Positions 8,334 through 17,561 of a stretch of DNA of 31,118 bases are shown here, piece by piece. Each line of letters begins with the position of its first letter. Within the stretch, counting starts at the first letter, position 1. Source of the stretch: Fusobacterium sp. GTDB lineage: Bacteria > Fusobacteriota > Fusobacteriia > Fusobacteriales > Fusobacteriaceae. The position numbers and the translations under genes are program-made. The notes below the pieces were generated by a model. The model ran no database searches, had not been told where the DNA came from, and worked only from the letters and a program-made list of their open reading frames with translations. The stretch lies in the NCBI GenBank assembly GCA_019410665.1, contig DXSD01000011.1, positions 1 through 31,118 on the forward strand, written 5' to 3'.

Positions 8334-8342
8334 AAGCTCCTC

Positions 8343-8774
8343 CTATTTTTTATCTGCAGTATCTATGTCTAAAGATAGTGCTCCAGCCTCTTTAGATATA
8401 GTCATTATATCCACTATATACCCATAATCTATTTTTTTATCTGCACTTATTATTACATTCTTCTCTTTAGATTCAGCTAGTTTTTTTGTTAACTCTGCCT
8501 TTAAACTATCTTTATTAACACTTAATTTCTCATATTTTCCATTTTCCTTATAATTGAGTATTAAGTTTTTTTCTTTATCCACTATTATTTGTATCTCTTT
8601 TACGTTACTTATCTCCTGAATCGTAGATTGAGGTAAATCTATTTTTATTCCACCTTTCATATCATCAAAAGTGGTTGCTACTAAGAAGAAAATTAATAAA
8701 AGAAACACAACATCTATTAAAGAGGTAAGCTCTAACATTAACTCACCCTTTCTTCTTTGTCTCTCTATCTTCAT
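8343..8774 (-). CDS. exbD: Biopolymer transporter ExbD/TolR family
   Basis: A 143-residue protein with one membrane helix (about 15-38, LTSLIDVVFLLLIFFLVATT) containing Asp21, the conserved proton-carrying residue of ExbD/TolR. A periplasmic domain with the family fold follows (KEKNVIISADKKIDYGYIVDIM). It forms the proton-driven stator-like complex with ExbB. It starts at ATG after AGGAGAAG, 9 bases from exbB, and 9 bases precede tonB. It cannot be separated from TolR by sequence alone, and the TonB neighbour favours ExbD. Confidence 0.92.
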   Translation of the reverse strand: MKIERQRRKGELMLELTSLIDVVFLLLIFFLVATTFDDMKGGIKIDLPQSTIQEISNVKEIQIIVDKEKNLILNYKENGKYEKLSVNKDSLKAELTKKLAESKEKNVIISADKKIDYGYIVDIMTISKEAGALSLDIDTADKK

Positions 8775-8783
8775 AATCTTCTC

Positions 8784-9395
8784 CTATTTTCTAAAATAAT
8801 TTATTAATTCTGTTGTTGTTATCTCCATATCAGATATAATTTTCTCTATTTTCTTATTAAAATAGTTATAGAATATTAAAGCTGGAATAGCTACAAATAA
8901 TCCTCCTGCTGTTGTAAATAAAGCTTCAGAAATTCCCTTAGCTAATACTGTTGCATCTCCTGTTCCATAGATTGATACTGCTTGGAAAGCTTTTATCATT
9001 CCTGTTACAGTTCCCAATAGTCCTACAAGTGGTGTTAAATGTGCAGCTAATGAGATCAACCACATATTTTTCTCTAAAGCTACTAATTGTAACATAGCTT
9101 TCTCTTTTCCCTTCTCCTCTAATTTCTCTGTAGAAGAGTGAGGATTTCTATATAATTCATAAAGTACCTCTTTTAATACTTTAGATACAGAAGACTTCTC
9201 TTTATTTAGCATTATAATTAACTCTTTTAAGTTTCCTTTATCTAACTGCTCTTTAATATCTTTAGTTAAAAAACTTCTATTTTCTTTTTCGTTTTTAAAA
9301 AAATAAATCATTCTCTCTATTGTTGCGCTTACCCCTACTATTGACATAAAAAGTATCACATACATTAGTATTCCACCATTTGTTAAATAGTACAT
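8784..9395 (-). CDS. exbB: MotA/TolQ/ExbB proton channel family protein
   Basis: A 203-residue protein with three membrane helices: about 8-30 (ILMYVILFMSIVGVSATIER), 112-135 (WLISLAAHLTPLVGLLGTVT) and 152-178 (SEALFTTAGGLFVAIPALIF). The last two carry the conserved small-residue and Thr positions that line the proton path in ExbB/TolQ. The cytoplasmic loop between helices 1 and 2 is charged. It starts at ATG after AGGAGG. It is immediately followed by exbD and preceded by the small exported membrane-tailed protein. The channel converts proton-motive force into movement of the TonB-type partner. Confidence 0.93.
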   Translation of the reverse strand: MYYLTNGGILMYVILFMSIVGVSATIERMIYFFKNEKENRSFLTKDIKEQLDKGNLKELIIMLNKEKSSVSKVLKEVLYELYRNPHSSTEKLEEKGKEKAMLQLVALEKNMWLISLAAHLTPLVGLLGTVTGMIKAFQAVSIYGTGDATVLAKGISEALFTTAGGLFVAIPALIFYNYFNKKIEKIISDMEITTTELINYFRK

Positions 9396-9418
9396 CTGTC
9401 CTCCTAATTATCTCAACC

Positions 9419-9763
9419 TTATAATGCTATTATTAAAGCAATTACACCAAGTCCACCAAGTATATACTGCCAATAAGATTTCTCCTCTACTCCTTGTGAT
9501 AATTCATCTTCAAGAGCAGATTTTTCTCCTTGAACTACTTTTATCTTTTGATTTTGATTTTGGTAGTTATCATTTGTCACTTTTATAGCTCCAGATTCAA
9601 TTTTTTGATTTTCTAAAATTACTTCCTCAGTAGGAATCTCTCTGATCTCAAGTTGCTCTTTATTAACCCCTTGTACCTCTTTATCAAGAGCAGTTATCCC
9701 CTCATCAGCTCCCATTACACAAATAGTAGTTAGTAAAAATAGTGTAGCAAATATTTTTTTCAT
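9419..9763 (-). CDS. Small exported protein with C-terminal membrane anchor
   Basis: A 114-residue protein of unknown family. It has a Sec signal peptide (about 1-18, MKKIFATLFLLTTICVMGAD), a polar Glu/Gln/Asn-rich middle (about 20-93) with an NQNQK stretch, and a terminal hydrophobic helix (about 97-114, YWQYILGGLGVIALIIAL) that ends at the last residue. The expected topology is a periplasmic domain anchored by its tail in the inner membrane. It starts at ATG after AGGAGG, 12 bases after the TPR protein gene and 23 bases before exbB. The constant company of TPR, ExbB, ExbD and TonB genes suggests an accessory part of that envelope complex (inference). I recognise no catalytic motif. Confidence 0.75.
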   Translation of the reverse strand: MKKIFATLFLLTTICVMGADEGITALDKEVQGVNKEQLEIREIPTEEVILENQKIESGAIKVTNDNYQNQNQKIKVVQGEKSALEDELSQGVEEKSYWQYILGGLGVIALIIAL

Positions 9764-9775
9764 AGTTTATTCCTC

Positions 9776-12604
9776 CTAGTTAAAAAATTGATTATATTTT
9801 TCTGAAGTTTGTTTATCTAACTTTTGTAACTCTAGATAGTATTTTTTAGCTTCCACCTTATTTCCTTGTTTTAAAGTATAAAATAACATCTTCTCTAAAA
9901 TAAAGCTCTTGTATTGAAAATCTTTAACTGAATAAAGCTCTTTGTACAATCCTACAGCTTCACTCTCTTTTCCAAATTTCTCATTTAATTGAGCAGCTTT
10001 AAATTTTGATAAGTTTGAATAATCTCCACTATACAAAATATATCCCTTAGTAAATCCTCTTAAAGCTTCCTCTGTTTTTCCTTCAATCTCATCTATATTA
10101 GACAATTGATATAGCACAAAATCTTTATAAGAACTACTTTCTAAGCTATTCACAGCAGAATAATATTCCCTAGCTTTAACATAATCTCTATTCTCAAAAT
10201 AATAGTTTCCTAGTCTTACTCCTGAATAATCTTTATACTTCTCTCCAGTAAAAAGATTTTCATACTCTTTTAAAGCTTCCTCTGTTTTTCCCTGTTTTTC
10301 ATATATTAGTGAATTATAGTAACTTTTTATCTCTAAATTAGTAATTCCTGAAATATATTTTAAAGCTTCCTCTATTTTATTGGAATCTAAATTGATATTT
10401 ATAATTTTTATAGCACTTTCCTCTTTTATATCAGCTTCCTTCGCATTTGCATAAAGTTCTTGGTAATTAGCTAAAAGATTAGCTACGTCGCCTTTCTTTT
10501 CATAAACCTGTCCAGCTAATATATAGACGCTAGATTTCATAGAAGAGTTAGGATATTTTTCTAAAAATCTATTTTTTTCACTTTCAAACTCATTAATTTT
10601 TCCTAAGTTAAGTAAAGAGTTTAAATACCAATAATTTGCACTCTCTCCATATTTACCTTCAGGATAATTTGTGAATACCATTTTATACCCTTCTATTGCC
10701 TCTTGGTACTTTCCTTGAGCATAATAAGAGTCAGCTATCTGGAAATTAGCATACTCCTCATACTCTTTAATACCTTTTAACTCTTGATAATACTCCATAC
10801 TTTTTGTATAATTCTCAGTTCTAAAATAACTTATAGCAGTTTTATCTAAAACCTCTGCTCTATTCTCTCCTTGAGGATAAGCTACTAAATATTCCTCCCC
10901 ATATTTTATAGCATCAGAATATTTCTCACTTAAGAAAGAGTTTCTCAATTTATTAAATTTTATCTTCTCTAAAAGTTCTGGAGAAGTAGTGGTATCTTGC
11001 TCTACTATGGTAAAATATCCTTCTGCATCAGAGTATTTTCCCATTCCCATTGATGCAATTCCTCTTAAGTATACACTATTTGGTGAACTATCTGCTTCAT
11101 CTAAATATCTCATCATTTCAGTATAATTTTGTTTTACTAATAAAGCTGTTACTAAATTGTTTAAAATATCAAAGTCCTTTCCATTAGTTAGGTACTCTTT
11201 ATATATCTCTATACTTTCATCTAACATATTTTTTTTATAATAAAGTTCTCCTACTGATACATAGATATTCTTTTTATATTTATTATCGTTAGGAAATTTA
11301 GATTTATACTCATTAAATCTTATCTTTATATCCTCTAAATCCTCAAGTTTATTATCTATTACAATTATTCTGTAAAGACTTTCTACATTTGAATTTAAGG
11401 CATAATTTCTACCGTAATACTCTTTAGAAAGTTTATAATCTCCTATTTCATAAGCTGAATTAGCTATAATGGTATTTATACTTATTACATCTTTTTGATT
11501 TACTACTACTTTTTTTACTTCATCTCTATTTTTTACTATTTTTTTATAATTTCCTAATTTATAATCAATAGCAAATATATAATACATTGCTTGGTTATAA
11601 TAAGAGCTATTTTTTAAACTTTCAAAATAACTTTGTGCTTCTTTTAATTTATCTAATTTATATAGTGAAAATCCATAACTATACAGGAATTTAGGATTAC
11701 TAAAATCTGTCACTTGGTTATAACACTCAATAGCTTTTTGATACTCTCCTTTTGTAGCATAAGAATCTCCTAAAATTCTAACACCTTCATTAAAATCCTT
11801 ACTTCCTTTTAAAATCCCTAGCTTTTCTTCTGCTTTAGCTAACTCTCCTTTATTACTGTATATTTCAATAAGATTCAAACTTGCTTTTCTTCCATATACA
11901 CTATTTCTATTCTCAGTCACAGACTCTTCAAAGTATCTTATAGAAAGATCTGTTTGATTCAATTTATAATAAGATGAACCTAGTAGGTAATTCATAAATA
12001 TTATATTTTTCTTTCCTTGAATCTGTGCATACTGATTTAAGTAAGCTATACTTCTATTATAATCTCCTTTATTATAAGATAGTAAAGCCATACTCAATAT
12101 AGCATCATTATAATACTTTCCACTTCCATTGATGATTCTTTGAAACTCCTCTTCAGCTTCAGAATATTTCTCTTGACTTAAGTATGTTGTTCCCATTTCA
12201 AAGATAGCTTTTTCATAGTAATCATTTTTTCTATCTATAAGTTGTAAATACTCTTCGCTAGTCTTTCTGTCTCCTACTCCAGCATAAGATCTCACTAAAT
12301 AGTATCTTATCTCATTTTTTTCCCTATCTTTTAAATTATTATTCATCAATAAAATTTTAAAATATTTTATTGCATTAGCATAATCTCCCTGTAAAAAATA
12401 TACCTTGGCTATCCTATCTTGAATACTCCTATTATATTTTGAAGTGGGATATTTATCTAAAAAGCTTTTAGATTCAATAATTGCCATATCAAATTTTTTC
12501 TGTTTATATAACTCATCTACAAAAGCTAAGTCCTCTTTTTCTGATGCAAAAATTGATACATTTATTGCTAATAAAAGAGTAATAAAAAAAGTTCTTCTCT
12601 TCAA
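9776..12604 (-). CDS. Large exported tetratricopeptide-repeat protein
   Basis: A 942-residue protein with a signal peptide (about 1-20, cleavage near IFA|SEK), then about twenty TPR-like units filling nearly the whole chain, for example YFLQGDYANAIKYFKILL, YYAQGKYQEAIEGYKMVF and YEKQGKTEEALKEYENLF. Each has the usual Gly/Ala-x3-Tyr-x-Ala pattern. The N-terminal 100 residues resemble the outer-membrane lipoprotein BamD/CpoB type (FLDKYPTSKYNRSIQDRIAK), but there is no lipobox Cys. It is probably a periplasmic scaffold. CpoB/YbgF, a TPR protein, works with the related Tol system, and ExbB, ExbD and TonB follow here, so a role in that complex is inferred. The start is TTG, preceded by AGGAGG at 6 bases. 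No nearby ATG has a comparable site. Confidence 0.88.
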   Translation of the reverse strand: MKRRTFFITLLLAINVSIFASEKEDLAFVDELYKQKKFDMAIIESKSFLDKYPTSKYNRSIQDRIAKVYFLQGDYANAIKYFKILLMNNNLKDREKNEIRYYLVRSYAGVGDRKTSEEYLQLIDRKNDYYEKAIFEMGTTYLSQEKYSEAEEEFQRIINGSGKYYNDAILSMALLSYNKGDYNRSIAYLNQYAQIQGKKNIIFMNYLLGSSYYKLNQTDLSIRYFEESVTENRNSVYGRKASLNLIEIYSNKGELAKAEEKLGILKGSKDFNEGVRILGDSYATKGEYQKAIECYNQVTDFSNPKFLYSYGFSLYKLDKLKEAQSYFESLKNSSYYNQAMYYIFAIDYKLGNYKKIVKNRDEVKKVVVNQKDVISINTIIANSAYEIGDYKLSKEYYGRNYALNSNVESLYRIIVIDNKLEDLEDIKIRFNEYKSKFPNDNKYKKNIYVSVGELYYKKNMLDESIEIYKEYLTNGKDFDILNNLVTALLVKQNYTEMMRYLDEADSSPNSVYLRGIASMGMGKYSDAEGYFTIVEQDTTTSPELLEKIKFNKLRNSFLSEKYSDAIKYGEEYLVAYPQGENRAEVLDKTAISYFRTENYTKSMEYYQELKGIKEYEEYANFQIADSYYAQGKYQEAIEGYKMVFTNYPEGKYGESANYWYLNSLLNLGKINEFESEKNRFLEKYPNSSMKSSVYILAGQVYEKKGDVANLLANYQELYANAKEADIKEESAIKIININLDSNKIEEALKYISGITNLEIKSYYNSLIYEKQGKTEEALKEYENLFTGEKYKDYSGVRLGNYYFENRDYVKAREYYSAVNSLESSSYKDFVLYQLSNIDEIEGKTEEALRGFTKGYILYSGDYSNLSKFKAAQLNEKFGKESEAVGLYKELYSVKDFQYKSFILEKMLFYTLKQGNKVEAKKYYLELQKLDKQTSEKYNQFFN

Positions 12605-12628
12605 GTTCTACCTCCTGTATCCCATACA

Positions 12629-13156
12629 TTAAAATATCTCTTTTAAAAATTCTCTTACTGCTTTAATAGATACAGTTGTATCTATACAGGGTTCATTGGG
12701 AATTACATTAAATACTCCATATACATTTACGGGATATGCATCATGTATCCCAGAAACCAAATCCCTCTTACAAGCTACAGCCATTACTAAATCTGGTCTA
12801 GTATCCTTAATATGTTTTCTTGCCAAAGTTCCCCCAGTAGCCACTTTTACCTCTATTGGAAACTCCTCTTTTATATTTAAAAAATCACCTATTACACACT
12901 GACCACATCTTTTACAATTATCTATCTTCGATGTTATTTTCAATGGGCAAGAGTATTTTTGTAAACAATGAGGTAATAGTATTAGAACTTTTTCAATCTT
13001 CTTATTCTTTATCTCTTTTAATACTCTTTCGTTATTATATTTTAAAAATTTATTTGCTACACTATTTGCTTCCTTCTGTTTCTTTTTTCTCTCTGAAAAT
13101 ACAAAAGCAATATAGTAAAGTTCATAGATAATTTTTGTCCAAAAGCTACTTTTCAT
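12629..13156 (-). CDS. DUF116 family protein, cysteine-rich
   Basis: A 175-residue protein matching DUF116. Seen in order are LLPHCLQKYSCPLKIT (about 69-84), DNCKRCGQC (about 88-96), VATGGTLARKHI, MAVACKRDLVSGIHD (about 134-148) and NEPCIDTTV near the C-terminus. The seven or so conserved cysteines suggest metal or Fe-S cluster binding, but the function of the family is not known. The N-terminus has an amphipathic or weakly hydrophobic stretch (about 5-20) followed by a basic region. ATG is preceded by GAGG. It is the first gene after a strong promoter and lies 24 bases upstream of the TPR gene, so it heads the long block. Confidence 0.85.
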   Translation of the reverse strand: MKSSFWTKIIYELYYIAFVFSERKKKQKEANSVANKFLKYNNERVLKEIKNKKIEKVLILLPHCLQKYSCPLKITSKIDNCKRCGQCVIGDFLNIKEEFPIEVKVATGGTLARKHIKDTRPDLVMAVACKRDLVSGIHDAYPVNVYGVFNVIPNEPCIDTTVSIKAVREFLKEIF

Positions 13157-13190
13157 TTTTTACCTCATAATCTAGTTATATCTTCTAGTA

Positions 13191-13219
13191 ATTATAGCAT
13201 ATTTCTCTCATTACAACAA
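13191..13219 (-). promoter_or_regulatory. Promoter of the DUF116-TPR-exbBD-tonB-dnaX block
   Basis: On the minus strand, a TTGTTG -35 box (13214-13219), a 17-base spacer and a TATAAT -10 box (13191-13196) preceded by TGC, which makes it an extended -10. Transcription would begin near 13184, about 28 bases before the DUF116 start codon. No hairpin terminator separates recQ from this site, so some read-through from recQ is possible. Confidence 0.7.
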
Positions 13220-13281
13220 TCAATTTTTAATCATAAAGTATTTTTAATTTATCATTTTATCTAACAATTTTATCTCTTAAA

Positions 13282-15195
13282 TTATTTGATTAAAGTTTCA
13301 TATATTATCTCTTTTAATTGCTCTGTATCCATATTTAACTTGAGTTTTATCTTTAATCTCTCTATTTTTTCATCCTCTAACCATTGAAATGTTCTCTCTT
13401 CTTTTTCTAACTCTTGCATCTCCTCGTCAGTATAATGGTTGATTACCTTTAAAAATTCATCTCCATAATTTTTAAATTTTTGATTTCCTACTCCTCTAAT
13501 TTTCAGCATTTCCCATCTATTTTTAGGTTTAATCTCAGCCATTTCAAGTAGTGTCATATCTGAAAAAACTATATATGGAGCAACATTCTCTCTTTTAGCT
13601 ATTTCACCTCTCAATTGATTCAACTCTTCAAACAACTGATCTTCAAAATAATCAAAAGTGATCTTTTCATCAACTCTTCTAAAAACAGAGATCTCATTTT
13701 TAATTACTCTTTTAGATTTTTCATTAAGTTTGAGAGTGGGAAAACTTCCAGCACTCTGTTCAAAATACCCCTCTGATATTAAAAAATTTATAAACTCCTC
13801 TATCCAAGTTAATTCTCTATCATTCATGATTCCAAAAGTGGAAAGTTTATTGAAATTTTTTCTCTCCATTTTTGTATCACTTCTTCCATATAGTATATTT
13901 GCAAGAGTAGAAACTCCTATACTCTCTTTCGCCCTACCAATACAAGATATTACTTTTTGAGCATCAATAGTTAAATCTTCTACATTTTTTAGAGTTTTAC
14001 AATTTCCACACTTTCCACAATAGTTTTTTATTCTCTTATCACCAAAATATTTTAATATATACTCTCTATAACAACTTTCTAAATATGCATACTCTACCAT
14101 AGCATCTAATTTTTTTATTTTCTCTTTTTTTAATTCATCACTTGTTTCTTCATTACTATCAATTAAAAAATTTTGAGTACTTACATCTTCTTCAAAAAAC
14201 ATGAGCACTGCTTCTGCTGGAGCCCCATCTCTTCCAGCTCTTCCAGCTTCTTGATAATAGCTCTCCATATCCTTTGGTATATTTCTATGTATTACAAATC
14301 TTACATTAGATTTATCTATTCCCATTCCAAAAGCATTAGTAGCTACCATTATCAATATCTCATCTTTTAAGAATTTCTCTTGATTCTCTTTTCTCTCTTC
14401 CTCTGTAAGTCCTGCATGATACTTCCCTACACTTACATCTTTAAGTTTTAAATAAGCATAGAGATTGTCCACTTCTTTCCTAGTAGCTGCATATATTATT
14501 CCAGATTTTTTAGGAGCTTTTTTTAAATAATCTACTATGTAAGCTTCAGGAACTATATTTTTTACCACTTTAAAAAATATATTATCTCTATCAAAACCAT
14601 GTACATACACAAAGGGATTATTTAGAGTTAATTTTTCCTCTATATCCTTTCGTACCTCTTTGGTAGCTGTAGCTGTAAGAGCTAATATCTGTGCTCTCTG
14701 TCCTATTTTCTGCATAAAATTGGGAATCTCTAAATAACTTTTTCTAAAATCATGTCCCCATTGAGAGATACAATGAGCTTCATCTACTGCTATTAAAGAG
14801 ATTTTAAATCTCTTTATAAACTCTATAAACTTCTCATTAGCAAGTCTCTCTGGAGCTACATAAACTATCTTTGCTTCCTTTTGCTTTATCCTTTTTATAC
14901 TTTCTAGGTATTCCTCTTTTGTTAAAGTAGAGTTTATATATACACTTTTTACTCCTAGTAATCTTAAACTATCCACTTGATCCTTCATTAAAGAGATAAG
15001 AGGGGAGATAACAATAGTCAATCCCTCAAAAAGAAGTGCTGGAATTTGATAACAGATTGATTTTCCTCCACCTGTACTCATTACCCCTAATGTATCTCTT
15101 CCGTTGAGTACTGATTCTACAATTATCTTCTGCCCTTTTCTAAAATCTTCATATCCATATATCTCTTTTAAAAGTTTTCTTGCCTGATTTTTCAT
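13282..15195 (-). CDS. recQ: ATP-dependent DNA helicase RecQ
   Basis: A 637-residue 3'-5' helicase acting in recombinational repair. The helicase core begins with the Q motif YGYEDFRKGQ. Walker A is STGGGKSICYQIP (about 40-52), the DEAH box is AVDEAHCISQWGHDFR, motif V/VI is ATNAFGMGIDKSNVRFVIH...YYQEAGRAGRDG. The zinc-binding Cys residues are in CYREYILKYFGDKRIKNYC and GKCGNC (about 360-395). A winged-helix region follows, then an HRDC domain (about 520-590). Length and architecture are normal for RecQ. ATG is preceded by AAGGTG. It is 54 bases after nrdJ and may be co-transcribed with it. Confidence 0.95.
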   Translation of the reverse strand: MKNQARKLLKEIYGYEDFRKGQKIIVESVLNGRDTLGVMSTGGGKSICYQIPALLFEGLTIVISPLISLMKDQVDSLRLLGVKSVYINSTLTKEEYLESIKRIKQKEAKIVYVAPERLANEKFIEFIKRFKISLIAVDEAHCISQWGHDFRKSYLEIPNFMQKIGQRAQILALTATATKEVRKDIEEKLTLNNPFVYVHGFDRDNIFFKVVKNIVPEAYIVDYLKKAPKKSGIIYAATRKEVDNLYAYLKLKDVSVGKYHAGLTEEERKENQEKFLKDEILIMVATNAFGMGIDKSNVRFVIHRNIPKDMESYYQEAGRAGRDGAPAEAVLMFFEEDVSTQNFLIDSNEETSDELKKEKIKKLDAMVEYAYLESCYREYILKYFGDKRIKNYCGKCGNCKTLKNVEDLTIDAQKVISCIGRAKESIGVSTLANILYGRSDTKMERKNFNKLSTFGIMNDRELTWIEEFINFLISEGYFEQSAGSFPTLKLNEKSKRVIKNEISVFRRVDEKITFDYFEDQLFEELNQLRGEIAKRENVAPYIVFSDMTLLEMAEIKPKNRWEMLKIRGVGNQKFKNYGDEFLKVINHYTDEEMQELEKEERTFQWLEDEKIERLKIKLKLNMDTEQLKEIIYETLIK

Positions 15196-15222
15196 ATTTT
15201 CACCTTAATTTTTTGATAATAC

Positions 15223-15231
15223 ATTATATCA
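15223..15231 (-). promoter_or_regulatory. Possible extended -10 upstream of recQ
   Basis: TGA followed by TATAAT on the minus strand in the nrdJ-recQ gap, about 28 bases upstream of the recQ start. No good -35 box at 17 bases. The surrounding bases are nearly all A and T, so a chance match is quite possible. Confidence 0.3.
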
Positions 15232-15249
15232 TATATCAGGTATTTTTTT

Positions 15250-17520
15250 CTATTCACATTTAGAGTAACCACAATTTCTACAAGTGTAGCATCCTCCTGC
15301 AACTTCTAACTCCACTCCACACTCTGGACAGATTATCTTCTTATTCTCCTCTCTTTGAGCTATCTCTTGCTCTCTCTTCTCCTCAATATTTAACATTTGA
15401 ATAGCTTCTGTATATCTATTTAATCCCATATTCTTTTCAAATTTTTTTAAAATATTCAATATTGCAGATGGACAAGTACTTCCTTGACTTACATCTAAAT
15501 TCTTACTTCTTGCCACAGCAAAAGATGTACAACCACTAACTCCATCTATTGCATCTTCTAACATAAATAGGTTTCCACCAAGTCTTAAAATTCCAGACAT
15601 ATATATAGCTACAGCTTGTATATTCTTTTCACATCCTCCTGTCCCACTTCTTATTACATATAAATCTTGAATAGCTCTTTCACTTGGTGAGTATCCTATC
15701 ATCACCTTTAATTTTCCACAGCCTATTCTCATTTTGTGAGGATAGTAGATAGTATCTGGAGCTATTGGTTTTAAAACTCCCCTCTCTATACTATCCATTT
15801 TCTCTTTTAAACTCTCTTCAGGATTTTTTTCAACTTTTTTCTCTACAGTTAATATTCCCTCTCTATCACAACCAGCACGATATATTGTCATCCCTTTAAG
15901 TCCATTTTTCCATCCCTCTATATATAACTGCTCTACCTCTTCAACTGATACCTTATTTACTAAATTTATTGTTGAAGATATACTAGCATCTATTCTCTTT
16001 TGCCAAACTCCTTGCATTTTTATTCTATCATTAGGATTTAAATTTTGAGCAGTTACAAAGTAACTTGGTAGCTCCTCTTCATCATTTAAGTTATTAGCTT
16101 CCATATATTTTTTTGCAATTGGGATAAACACTTTGTAATATACATCTTCTCCATGAAGGCTCTCTGTTTTTCTCGTATATGAAAAAGCAAAGTTAGGTTC
16201 AATTCCTGTGCTTATCTCTAACATTGTTCCAATAGACCCAGTTGGAGCTATAGTTAAAAGTTGAGAATTTCTAAGCCCATATTGTTTTATAAGTTCTAAA
16301 GTTTCTGGACTTGCATTTTCTAATAAAAATGGAGATTTTAAAATTTTATCCTCTTTATATTTAGGAAATGCTCCCTCTTTACTAGCTAATATTGCACTAG
16401 CTTTTAAAGCTGTGTCTATTATTGTTTTAGCTACCTCATCACAAAATTCTAGAGATTCTTTTGATCCATATTTAAGTTCCAATTTTATAAGTAAATCTCC
16501 TACTCCTAAAACTCCTAACCCTATCTGTCTCCAATTTCTTACAGATTCTCTTTGTTCCTCTAATGGATGTAATGGTAACCCTTCATCTAAGACATCATTT
16601 AAAGCTTTCACAGCCTTAGTTACTGCTAATTTTAATTTTTCAAAATTAAATTTATTGTTCTCTACAAAAGTTGGAAGTATCAATGAACCAAGAAGACAAC
16701 TTCCCCCTGCTGGTAAAGGTTCTTCTGCACAAGGATTTGTTCCAGCATATTCAAACTCTTCATCTTCACTCAACAGGTTCCATTTAGATATTCTATCCCA
16801 AAACAATACCCCTGGCTCAGCAAATCTCCAGTTTTGTATAGCTAATTCTCTAAATAACTTTCCAGCATCTACACTCTTTTTTATAACTTCTCCTGTATCT
16901 TTTACATTAAAAGTAGTTTCATATTTTTTACCTTCCAATACTGCTTTCATAAAATTTTCATCTACTCTTACAGAGATATTAGCCTTTTGTACTTTTGTTA
17001 AATCAGATTTTATTTTTATAAACTCCTCTACATCTGGATGATTAACATCTATAGAGATCATAAGAGCTCCTCTTCTTCCCTTTTGCCCTATTATATCTGT
17101 TGTCATATTATATAGATCCATAAAAGATATTGATCCAGTAGTGTATTTAGCTGAGTTATTTACCTCTGCCCCCCTTGGACGAAGTTTAGATATATCTACA
17201 CCACATCCTCCTCCATATGAGTATGTTCTTGCTAATTTTTTAGCTGTATCAAATATAGATTCTAAATTATCTTCAGGAGGAGTTACTACATAGCAATTTG
17301 ATAAAGTTATTTTTCTTCCTAAATTTTGTAATCCCCTATTAGATAAAATACGCCCTGCAAAGATAAACTCCTTATTTATTATCATCTCTTTTAACTCTTT
17401 ATCTCCACCTGATACCCTATTTAACCAAGCTTCAAAAGTTTCCCCATTGTATTTATATTTTTTCTCCCAAATATCTATTCCAAGTTTATTTTCGCTTCCT
17501 AACCATTCTTTTATTTCCAT
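15250..17520 (-). CDS. nrdJ: Adenosylcobalamin-dependent (class II) ribonucleotide reductase
   Basis: A 756-residue reductase making deoxyribonucleotides, using a cobalamin-derived radical so that no oxygen is needed. Seen are the first redox Cys at LSNCYVV (Cys76), GGGCGVDISKLRPRGAEV, the active-site loop NPCAEEPLPAGGSCLLGSL (around residues 262-280), and IAPTGSIGTMLEISTGIEPN. A C-terminal Cys-rich tail has two pairs (CPECGVELEV...CYTCRNCGYSKCE) fitting the TIGR02504-type NrdJ. There is no N-terminal ATP-cone, so allosteric activity control of that kind appears absent. ATG is preceded by a GAGAGGTAGAGGG purine run. The 294-base upstream gap shows no cobalamin riboswitch that I can recognise. 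recQ follows 54 bases downstream. Confidence 0.94.
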   Translation of the reverse strand: MEIKEWLGSENKLGIDIWEKKYKYNGETFEAWLNRVSGGDKELKEMIINKEFIFAGRILSNRGLQNLGRKITLSNCYVVTPPEDNLESIFDTAKKLARTYSYGGGCGVDISKLRPRGAEVNNSAKYTTGSISFMDLYNMTTDIIGQKGRRGALMISIDVNHPDVEEFIKIKSDLTKVQKANISVRVDENFMKAVLEGKKYETTFNVKDTGEVIKKSVDAGKLFRELAIQNWRFAEPGVLFWDRISKWNLLSEDEEFEYAGTNPCAEEPLPAGGSCLLGSLILPTFVENNKFNFEKLKLAVTKAVKALNDVLDEGLPLHPLEEQRESVRNWRQIGLGVLGVGDLLIKLELKYGSKESLEFCDEVAKTIIDTALKASAILASKEGAFPKYKEDKILKSPFLLENASPETLELIKQYGLRNSQLLTIAPTGSIGTMLEISTGIEPNFAFSYTRKTESLHGEDVYYKVFIPIAKKYMEANNLNDEEELPSYFVTAQNLNPNDRIKMQGVWQKRIDASISSTINLVNKVSVEEVEQLYIEGWKNGLKGMTIYRAGCDREGILTVEKKVEKNPEESLKEKMDSIERGVLKPIAPDTIYYPHKMRIGCGKLKVMIGYSPSERAIQDLYVIRSGTGGCEKNIQAVAIYMSGILRLGGNLFMLEDAIDGVSGCTSFAVARSKNLDVSQGSTCPSAILNILKKFEKNMGLNRYTEAIQMLNIEEKREQEIAQREENKKIICPECGVELEVAGGCYTCRNCGYSKCE

Positions 17521-17561
17521 CCCTCTACCTCTCTTTAAAATATTTAATTGTATTATTTTTT

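Noticed and set aside
13220..13281. Terminator between recQ and the DUF116 block
   Set aside because: Only AT-rich sequence with a GATAAAAT direct repeat is present; no stem with a following T-run.
16412..17041. Plus-strand open frame of 209 codons inside nrdJ
   Set aside because: It is antisense to a well-supported conserved gene, has Ser/Phe/Leu-rich shadow composition and no ribosome binding site of note.
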